From Arenibaculum pallidiluteum (GTDB taxonomy: Bacteria; Pseudomonadota; Alphaproteobacteria; Azospirillales; Azospirillaceae), in contig NZ_JAFIQU010000017.1 in NCBI RefSeq assembly GCF_017355985.1, positions 62,001 to 126,000 on the forward strand: 64,000 nucleotides of DNA, in the 5' to 3' direction. Made by a program: the position numbers and the translations under genes. Under the pieces are notes generated by a model, which was given only the letters and a program-made list of their open reading frames with translations, was not told the origin of the DNA and made no database searches. Of this stretch, positions 52,041-62,361 are shown one piece after another (position 1 is the first letter of the stretch; each line of letters opens with the position of its first letter).

Positions 52041-52947
52041 GGGCGGGGAACAGGCCGCGCGGCCTGAGCAGGAGCACCACGGCCATCAGGAGATAGACGC
52101 CCATGGACGAGATGCCGGCGCCCAGGGCGTCGGCCTCGGGACCGGCCATGACACCGCGCAGCAGCCCCGGCAGGAAGGCGCGCAGCAGCGTGTCGGCCAG
52201 CCCGACCAGCAGCGCCCCGAAGACCGCCCCGCGGACGGACCCGATGCCGCCGATCACCACGACCACGAAGGTCAGGATCAGGATGTTCTCGCCCATTCCC
52301 ACCTGCACAGAGGAGAGCGGCCCGGCCATCAGCCCGGCCAGCCCCGCCAGCAGGGCGCCCAGGCCGAAGACCAGGGTGTAGAGCAGGCGCACGTCGACCC
52401 CCAGGGCGCGCACCATCTCGCGGTTGGTGGCGCCGGCGCGGACCAACATGCCGATCCGCGTGTGGTTGATCAGCAGGTAGAGCCCCGCCGCCACCAGCAG
52501 CCCCACGGCGATCACCGCTAGCCGGTAGACGGGATAGGGGACGCCCGGGATGATCTCCACCGCGCCGGAGAGCAGCGCCGGCATGTCCACGAAGAGCGGC
52601 TGGCGGCCGAAGAGCATGGCCGTTCCCTGGTTGAAGAACAGGATCAGCCCGAAGGTCGCCAGCACCTGGTCCAGGTGGTTTCGGTCGTACAGCCGGCGCA
52701 GCACCACGAATTCCACGAGGATGCCGATCAGCGCCGCGGCGGCCAGCCCGGCCAGCGCGCCCAGCGCGTAGGATCCCGTCCGCCCGGCCGCCCAGGCGGC
52801 GGCATAGGCGCCCACCATGAAGAGCGAGCCGTGGGCGAGGTTGATCACCCCCATGATCCCGAAGACGAGGGTCAGCCCCGCCGCCAGCAGGAAAAGGGTC
52901 ACGCCGAGCTGCAGCCCGTTCAGGATCTGCTCGAGGATCAGGGACAT
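52033..52947 (-). CDS. livH: Branched-chain-amino-acid-type ABC permease (LivH)
   Basis: A 304-residue LivH permease: ILNGLQLGVTLFLLAAGLTLV, the family's GVINLAHGSLFMVGAYAA, a RGATNREMVRALG-type cytoplasmic loop (VRAGATNREMVRALGVDV) and IGGIGSVRGAVFGALLVGL. The start is ATG 52947, 70 bases after livK and behind a hairpin. Confidence 0.92.
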   Translation of the reverse strand: MSLILEQILNGLQLGVTLFLLAAGLTLVFGIMGVINLAHGSLFMVGAYAAAWAAGRTGSYALGALAGLAAAALIGILVEFVVLRRLYDRNHLDQVLATFGLILFFNQGTAMLFGRQPLFVDMPALLSGAVEIIPGVPYPVYRLAVIAVGLLVAAGLYLLINHTRIGMLVRAGATNREMVRALGVDVRLLYTLVFGLGALLAGLAGLMAGPLSSVQVGMGENILILTFVVVVIGGIGSVRGAVFGALLVGLADTLLRAFLPGLLRGVMAGPEADALGAGISSMGVYLLMAVVLLLRPRGLFPAHG

Positions 52948-52950
52948 CCG

Positions 52951-52980
52951 GCCTCCAGCGGGGCGGCCTCCAGCGGGGCG
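52951..52980. repeat. Direct tandem duplication of 15 bp between livK and livH
   Basis: GCCTCCAGCGGGGCG occurs exactly twice (52951-52965 and 52966-52980) next to the livK-livH hairpin. Confidence 0.8.
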
Positions 52981-53002
52981 GCCGCCGCGTGCCGGCCGCC
53001 CC
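52975..53002 (-). terminator. Intercistronic hairpin between livK and livH
   Basis: GGGGCGGCC (52975-52983) pairs with GGCCGCCCC (52994-53002). It lies 15 bases beyond the livK stop and, without a U-run, is more likely an mRNA stabiliser and attenuator than a full terminator. Confidence 0.6.
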
Positions 53003-53017
53003 CTGCCCGTGGGGAGG

Positions 53018-54199
53018 TCAGAGCTTGCACTGGACGGCGTAAGCGTCGCCGTGGTTGCTCAGCACCTTCTTGACGGTCTGGATCGCGGGCTTGCCGTCGC
53101 CCGCCCGGTCGACCTTCAGCAGGTACCAGTCCTGGACCGGATGCTGGTTGGCGCCGAACTTGAAGGGCCCGCGCACCGAGGCGAAGTCCGCCTTCATCAT
53201 GGCCTGGCGGAACTTGGCGGCGTCCGAGACGTCGCCCCCGGCGCCCTTCAGCGCCGCGCCGATCGCCTGGGCCGTATCGTAGCCCTGGCTGGCGTAATAG
53301 GTCGGGGTGCGGCCGTACTTCTTGCGGAAGGCGTCGACGAAGGCCTTGTTCGCGGGGTTGTCGAAATCGACGTTCCAGTGCGAGGTGACGTTGACGCCGA
53401 GCGCCGCGTCGCCGACCGCCTCCATCGTGGTCCAGTCCATGGAGGGCGCGGCCAGCACCATGGGGATCTGGTTCAGGAGCCCGGCCTGCTGGTACTGCTT
53501 CAGGAAGGTGATGCCGAGCCCGCCGGGATGGAACTGGAAGACGAAGTCGGGCTTGGCGGCGCGGATCTGCGCCATTTCCGCCGCGAAGTCCGTCTGGTCG
53601 AGCTTGGTGTAGACCTCGCCGGCGATCTCGCCCTTGAACAGGCGCTTGAAGCCCGTCAGCGCGTCCTTGCCGGCCTGGTAGTTCGGGGCGAGGATGAAGG
53701 CCTTCTTGTAGCCGAGCTCGTTGGCGGCCTGCCCCGCGCTCTCGTGCAGCGAATCGTTCTGCCAGGACACCACGTAGTAGTTCTGGTGGCACTCCTTGCC
53801 GGCGAAGTTGGACGGGCCCGCGTTCGGGCTGACATAGATGCCGCCGCCGTCGAGCACGTCGGGCACCACGGCGCCCGCGACGTTCGAGAAGATGATGCCG
53901 GTCAGGAGCTTCGCGCCCTCCCCCTTCATGTACTTCTCGGCGATCTGCTTGCCCTGGCCGGGCTTCAGGCCGTCGTCCTCGACGATCACCTGGACCGGGG
54001 TCCCGCCGAGCTTGCCGCCGCCCATCTCGACGGCGAGCTGGAAGCCGTCGCGCACATCGGCGCCGAGATAGCCGCCCGGACCCGAAAGGGTCGTGATCAT
54101 GCCGATCTTGACGGGCTGCTGCGCGGCGGCCCCCGTAGCCCACCCTGCAGCGCCGAAGGCAAGCGCCGCCACGGCGGCCACCGATGCCAAGCGTCTCAT
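53018..54199 (-). CDS. livK: Branched-chain-amino-acid-type ABC binding protein (LivK)
   Basis: A 393-residue periplasmic Leu/Ile/Val-binding-protein-type receptor. Signal peptide MRRLASVAAVAALAFGAAGW; mature start AQQPVKIGMITTLSGPGGY. It also shows VVSWQNDSLHESAGQAANELG, FILAPNYQAGKDALTGFK and the C-terminal HPVQDWYLLKVDRAGDGKP. Closest types bind aromatic acids as well as amino acids, which suits the aromatic-ring genes in the operon. ATG 54199 is chosen since upstream residues break the signal peptide. Confidence 0.9.
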   Translation of the reverse strand: MRRLASVAAVAALAFGAAGWATGAAAQQPVKIGMITTLSGPGGYLGADVRDGFQLAVEMGGGKLGGTPVQVIVEDDGLKPGQGKQIAEKYMKGEGAKLLTGIIFSNVAGAVVPDVLDGGGIYVSPNAGPSNFAGKECHQNYYVVSWQNDSLHESAGQAANELGYKKAFILAPNYQAGKDALTGFKRLFKGEIAGEVYTKLDQTDFAAEMAQIRAAKPDFVFQFHPGGLGITFLKQYQQAGLLNQIPMVLAAPSMDWTTMEAVGDAALGVNVTSHWNVDFDNPANKAFVDAFRKKYGRTPTYYASQGYDTAQAIGAALKGAGGDVSDAAKFRQAMMKADFASVRGPFKFGANQHPVQDWYLLKVDRAGDGKPAIQTVKKVLSNHGDAYAVQCKL

Positions 54200-54289
54200 C
54201 GTCCTGCTCCCTGTTCTAATTGTTTGAATCGCAGTCTTTCCGCCCGCGCCCGGACGGTCAAGGGCGGTCGAGGGCAATCGACGGCGCGA

Positions 54290-58112
<3,823 letters not shown>

Positions 58113-58207
58113 CGGGCACCCGCCGTGCTCGTGGCTCCGCGCCAGGCGGCGCTTCGCATGAGAAAACTATGAAGGCGCGGTTTTCATGATACAAAAAGAT
58201 AATCTGG

Positions 58208-58233
58208 ATGAATTCATAACCACTTCATATGAA
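58208..58233. promoter_or_regulatory. Paired palindromes in the LysR/operon intergenic region
   Basis: ATGAATTCAT (58208-58217) and TTCATATGAA (58224-58233) are two perfect 10-bp palindromes with centres 16 bases apart; the second overlaps the LysR start codon. They fit autorepression by the LysR product, or a composite activation/repression site for the minus-strand operon. Confidence 0.5.
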
Positions 58234-59158
58234 CGTCACGCTGCGACAGCTCCAGGCCTTCCTGGCGGTGGCCGCGACCGGCAGCTTCACGAGGGCGGCC
58301 GAGCGCCTGGGCCTGACGCAGCCCGGAGTCTCGGTCCTGGTGCGCGAGCTCGAGGCCGAGCTGGGCCTGCGGCTGCTGGACCGCAGCACGCGGCGCGTCG
58401 AGCCCACCGCCAGCGGGGCGGAGTTCCTGGCCCAGGCCGAAAAGATCGTCGCGGATCTCGAAGGCGCGGTGCGCGGCATGCGCGACGTGGCGGCGCGCCG
58501 GCGCGGCCGCATCGCGCTGGCGGCCCCGCCCCTTCTCTCGGCGGCGCTGATGCCGGCGGTGCTGGCGCGCGCAGGGGAGGCCTTGCCGGGGGTGGCGGCG
58601 ACCCTCGCAGACCTCAGGACGGACCAGATCGTCGAGCGCGTGGCGGCGGGCACCGCCGATATCGGCATCGGCACCTTTCCGCCGGTCGCGGGCGAGATCG
58701 GCCGGGTGCCGCTGATGCAGGACGCGCTGATGCTGTTCACGCCCCGGGCCTCGGCGCCAGCCGGCGAGGTGCCCTGGGATCGGCTGGACGCGATGCCGGT
58801 GATCGCGCTGACGCGCGACAGCGGGATCCGGCTGCTCGTCGACGGGGTGATGGAGGGCCGCGGCCTCGGTCTGCGCCCGGCGTTGGAGGCGACCCAGATC
58901 TCGACCGCGCTGGCCCTGGTCGCGGCCGGGCTCGGCGCCGCGATCCTGCCGGCCCTGGCGCTGGCCATCGCGGACCGGACGCGGCTCGCCGCGACCCCGC
59001 TGGTCGACCCCGTGGTCTCGCGCGAGGTCGTGGCCATCACCCGGGCCGGCCGGGCGCTTCCGCCGGCGGGCCCCGCCGTGCTGGAGCTGCTGCGCGAGGA
59101 GGCCGCGACCCTGGCGGCCTCGCTGGCGGTACATCAACCGGGCGCGAATTTGCGCTAG
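58229..59158 (+). CDS. LysR-family regulator, divergent to the aromatic operon
   Basis: A 309-residue LysR protein: HTH in MNVTLRQLQAFLAVAATGSF, TRAAERLGLTQPGVSVLVREL and LRLLDRSTRR, then the effector domain beginning RGRIALAAPPLLSAALMPAV. ATG 58229 lies within a palindrome. The divergent placement 116 bases from the molybdopterin gene marks it as the likely regulator of the ten-gene operon, with an aromatic or heterocyclic intermediate as co-inducer (inference). Confidence 0.9.
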   Translation: MNVTLRQLQAFLAVAATGSFTRAAERLGLTQPGVSVLVRELEAELGLRLLDRSTRRVEPTASGAEFLAQAEKIVADLEGAVRGMRDVAARRRGRIALAAPPLLSAALMPAVLARAGEALPGVAATLADLRTDQIVERVAAGTADIGIGTFPPVAGEIGRVPLMQDALMLFTPRASAPAGEVPWDRLDAMPVIALTRDSGIRLLVDGVMEGRGLGLRPALEATQISTALALVAAGLGAAILPALALAIADRTRLAATPLVDPVVSREVVAITRAGRALPPAGPAVLELLREEAATLAASLAVHQPGANLR

Positions 59159-59425
59159 TCGTGAGTGGACGCGCTGAGTTGTATCCGTTCCTCTTCGCGG
59201 CACCCAACGGCGGGATGGTTTAAATCACATTTGCCATTCATCGACCGTCGCCCGTGACGCTGGGCATGTTGGCGGCAAATGCACGTGTGGCGGTGGGCTA
59301 GCGCGGCGTTAGCGGCAGCAAACCGATGGAGGGGCGAGCCCTTACAACCCGCCATGACCAAGCCGCTAAGAGCTTCCCCGACGGCCTCCATCTCTTTGCT
59401 CCTCTCGACCGCTAAGGAGCCTTAG
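59159..59425. other. Junction between the GC-rich backbone and the lower-GC CHAT region
   Basis: 267 bases without a supported gene. GC content falls noticeably from here to the right edge. No tRNA gene, transposase or direct repeat marking an insertion point is visible. Confidence 0.45.
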
Positions 59426-59426
59426 C
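59411..59426 (-). terminator. Small hairpin at the 3' end of the CHAT operon
   Basis: GCTAAGG (59411-59417) and CCTTAGC (59420-59426) form an inverted repeat touching the stop codon of the last operon gene. Without a U-run it is a weak terminator candidate. Confidence 0.45.
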
Positions 59427-60709
59427 TAGATAAGTGCCTTGATGGCCGCCTCGGAGATCGCACCGTCGCTGAATTCTTCGAGCATCCCCTTCAGTCTGAC
59501 CGCCTCCTCCCATCCGCGCCGTCCGCTCATCACCTGCGTGCTGCGCGCCTCAATCTCTCCACGCTCCAGGTCGGATGGCTGGATGACCTCCGTGCTGGTC
59601 AGGCGGTCGTAGACAGGCGTGAATTCTCCGAGACCGCTCACCAAGGTCTCGGACTGCCCGCGAGTGCCCAACTGCGCCCCGCCAGACGCAGGGCCCAGTA
59701 CGTTGTCGATCCTTGTAAACTCTGCAGTGTAGCCGGCCACCAGCAGGTCGCGGTCGCGTACCGTAAGATCCGGCGAGCCGTAAATAGACATCAATAGGCG
59801 CCTGAACGCGGCCTTCGGCGCCTCCGGTACGGCTTCCCCGTAGGCGGACACGACGGCCGCCCATTGCACGCCGAACATGTCGGGTGCAATGGACGCGTCG
59901 TCGACCACGCTGTCGCGTATCTCAACCGACATGAGGCAATAATCGAAATCAGTCACCAGCGTGCTGTCGCGATCGGGACCATTGCGCAGCCGCCCGCCAT
60001 TAACCCACATCGCGTCCTTGCCGGGATGATTCTCCGGGGCGTTCGAAACCAGGAAGTAGCCGCTCCGCTGCAGGATCCGACCGTGCAGCGCCTCGGTCAC
60101 TGACCGCACGCCGTCGAGGCCCAGGAGCTTGCCAAAGCCGTCATACACCTTCTCCGCGATTCCAATGATGGGCGCCGTGGCGACCCCGAACGCCTGTCCA
60201 AGGTCGCCCATCACGTTCAGAAGCGTCCTGGCGATGTCACTGCCCGGGACCGCGTACAGCCCTACGTAGACCTGCACATTTTCGAGCGTCACTGGCGTAG
60301 GTCGGACGATGGTCAGGTCGTGAAGCTCCACCCAGCCTGGCGTCGGAGCATGTCCGGTGTCCGCCCCATCCTCCCCCGATCGAGCCGCCGCCATCTTCTG
60401 CATGATCGTATCGGGCCCAATCGAAAAGGGCACAGCCTGCGGTTTGCCCCCTCGCTGGAACTCGGCGAGGCAGAGGCACAGAGGCAGGTACTGCGTGCCG
60501 AACAATCTAGCGTCCTTTAGGTGGAGGCCGGCGAGCGAGATGCTGAAATACGTTGCGTTCGGCTTGAACTCCCTGCCCCAAAACGCGTCCGCATGGCGGT
60601 CGTTCGCGATTCTTTCCGGCCCCATCCACTCCACCATGAGCGGCACTCTGGCCTCTGACCGGATTCCTGCGGCGGCCTTTCGGAAGATGTTCAGGCCCGT
60701 GAACGTCAT
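59426..60709 (-). CDS. Protein of unknown function, third gene of the CHAT operon
   Basis: A 427-residue protein with no recognised family. There is no signal peptide. The N-terminal third (ARVPLMVEWMGPERIAN, FSISLAGLHLKDARLFGTQYL) looks beta-rich; the middle (IARTLLNVMGDLGQAFGVATA, IIGIAEKVYDGFGKLLGLDG) is an amphipathic or weakly hydrophobic helical stretch; the last 25 residues (RLKGMLEEFSDGAISEAAIKALI region) resemble a short C-terminal helical hairpin of the SHOCT type. It starts 27 bases after the CHAT gene behind GGAGGAGG, so it is co-transcribed and may be the substrate or effector of the protease. Not a gasdermin by length or motif. Confidence 0.75.
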   Translation of the reverse strand: MTFTGLNIFRKAAAGIRSEARVPLMVEWMGPERIANDRHADAFWGREFKPNATYFSISLAGLHLKDARLFGTQYLPLCLCLAEFQRGGKPQAVPFSIGPDTIMQKMAAARSGEDGADTGHAPTPGWVELHDLTIVRPTPVTLENVQVYVGLYAVPGSDIARTLLNVMGDLGQAFGVATAPIIGIAEKVYDGFGKLLGLDGVRSVTEALHGRILQRSGYFLVSNAPENHPGKDAMWVNGGRLRNGPDRDSTLVTDFDYCLMSVEIRDSVVDDASIAPDMFGVQWAAVVSAYGEAVPEAPKAAFRRLLMSIYGSPDLTVRDRDLLVAGYTAEFTRIDNVLGPASGGAQLGTRGQSETLVSGLGEFTPVYDRLTSTEVIQPSDLERGEIEARSTQVMSGRRGWEEAVRLKGMLEEFSDGAISEAAIKALI

Positions 60710-60736
60710 CGTCTCGCCTCCTCCTGCACCTTCAAA

Positions 60737-62317
60737 TTACGTCGCCCAGGATTCCTCCTGGACGACCAGCATCGGCGAGGCGAAGGTCGGGCTGCCCGGA
60801 TACTTTGCCTTCAATGCGCTAACTGCGTAGTGGAAGGCGCGCGCCAGCGACTTCCTCTGCGCGAGCGCGAGATGCAGCTCGGACGTGAAGTAAGCCGCCT
60901 CGGCGTCCGGGACCTCCCAGCGAAAACCAATCACCGCCGGCACGCCTACCTGTGCAAGTCTGAACACAGCCTCAGGCGAGCTGCTTTCACACGATGACAG
61001 AATTACGAGCCTGACCCCCGCCTTCGACACCCATTTAGCGAAGGCCTCGATGGGCAGCAGCACCAGCTGGCCGTTCCTCTCGCCTGGCAGGACCAGGAAA
61101 ACCCTGTCGTGTTCGTCCGCCCGGACGCTATGCCCGGCGTAGTGGACGATCCCTACGCCCGACATTGCTGCTCCCGAGAGGCGCTCGCGCAGCCTCTTAT
61201 CCGCCTCCATGCCTGGCTCGAGCGAGATGATCTCCGGGGCATCCAGCATGTTCGCCTCCCGCGCACGCCGCAACGCCTCGGCCTCGAGGTCAATCGCTTT
61301 AAGTGGCGCCAGATGAAGATCCGCGCGGAAATTGAAGTAAGCTCCTGGCACACGCCCGATACCGTGTGCGTTCGACGCTACGAAGAGGACCCCATCCGTG
61401 AGCCTCTGACATTCGGGTGTCGCGCGCTGCTCCGGCGCGTGAGCCACCCACGCGTCGGCATGAAGGCAGATCCGCCGTGCCACCGGCGCGAGAGCGCGCA
61501 CGAAGTCCTTCTTCGCCCTATCGTAGACCAGCTCGAATGGGACGTTGTTGAACGGGTACGGCTCGCCCGCACCTGCCGGCAGAAGGTTGAATCGGAAGTG
61601 CACTGCGTCCATGGATTTCACTAGCTTGACGCAGCGTGCGATCTCCTCGCAGAGGGGTTCCTTGACGAGGGACAGTTCTTCGGCGAGGTCCTCTCCGTCT
61701 TGTTGGAACATCTGCCTCCATCCGTCGGTGTAGCGAACGGATCCATCACCCTTCTGCCAAAGTGACCAGGTGCGATACTTCGCCTCGAGGTTCGCGAGCT
61801 TGGGCCGACCCGACCACCCCAATGGTCGATCGGAGATCTTCTTCGAGTCCATGAAGATCCGAACATTGACCTCAGCGGCCCCGATCAGGACCTCGACGAC
61901 GGCGCAGGGTTGCTCGTTGGCGGACGGGACCGGAGGGACTTGCACTTCCTCCAAAGCCTTTGCGATCCCGGCTGGGTCATCGCCAGTCACCACTATGACC
62001 CTCTGCATGCCCGCGGCCACCGCGCGCAACCGCTCCTGCGGGGATGTGGCGCTGATCAGGACCGGAAAGTCCTGCCTCCCCACCTTCTCGCGGAGCGGCG
62101 CGATCAAGGCCAGCGCGTCGAGAGCCGCCTCTAAACTGGTCCGCCCCACGTCTGGGTCTGCCGACACCAGCGCCGCGCCGTATTCGACCCCACCCGCCTG
62201 CGCCTGCAGTTCCGACAGATCGTGAATGCCCACCACACTGATGTCGTGGGCTTCCATCTCTAGCCGCATGAAGTCCGACCATTCGCGATCCAAGTTCAAG
62301 ACGAGCAGATTCATCAT
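60737..62317 (-). CDS. Receiver-like domain fused to a CHAT (caspase-like) protease
   Basis: A 526-residue protein. Residues 1-125 have the alternating pattern of a response-regulator receiver (LLVLNLDREWSDF, YGAALVSADPDVG, FPVLISATSPQER), with acidic residues near 10 and 54-56 but no clear conserved Lys (RVIVVTGDD), so phosphorylation is doubtful. The C-terminal CHAT domain has the His motif GIVHYAGHS (His about 396) and the Cys motif LVILSSCESSSPEAV (Cys about 443), then VPAVIGFRWEVPD, which matches the family. The central part (about 130-330) is specific to the subfamily. The catalytic dyad is intact, so it should be an active cysteine protease cleaving a partner. Confidence 0.85.
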   Translation of the reverse strand: MMNLLVLNLDREWSDFMRLEMEAHDISVVGIHDLSELQAQAGGVEYGAALVSADPDVGRTSLEAALDALALIAPLREKVGRQDFPVLISATSPQERLRAVAAGMQRVIVVTGDDPAGIAKALEEVQVPPVPSANEQPCAVVEVLIGAAEVNVRIFMDSKKISDRPLGWSGRPKLANLEAKYRTWSLWQKGDGSVRYTDGWRQMFQQDGEDLAEELSLVKEPLCEEIARCVKLVKSMDAVHFRFNLLPAGAGEPYPFNNVPFELVYDRAKKDFVRALAPVARRICLHADAWVAHAPEQRATPECQRLTDGVLFVASNAHGIGRVPGAYFNFRADLHLAPLKAIDLEAEALRRAREANMLDAPEIISLEPGMEADKRLRERLSGAAMSGVGIVHYAGHSVRADEHDRVFLVLPGERNGQLVLLPIEAFAKWVSKAGVRLVILSSCESSSPEAVFRLAQVGVPAVIGFRWEVPDAEAAYFTSELHLALAQRKSLARAFHYAVSALKAKYPGSPTFASPMLVVQEESWAT

Positions 62318-62361
62318 GTCTCCGCCCCTCGGATCCCAGCCCTGGCAAAGGGTGCCAGCAC

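Noticed and set aside
59155..59391. Small minus-strand reading frame beside the LysR gene
   Set aside because: Composition is random-looking, with no Shine-Dalgarno and no similarity pattern; it only fills the gap.
59426..60709. Bacterial gasdermin next to a caspase-like protease
   Set aside because: At 427 residues it is far longer than usual bacterial gasdermins and I see neither the N-terminal pattern nor a typical short terminal plug; kept as unknown.
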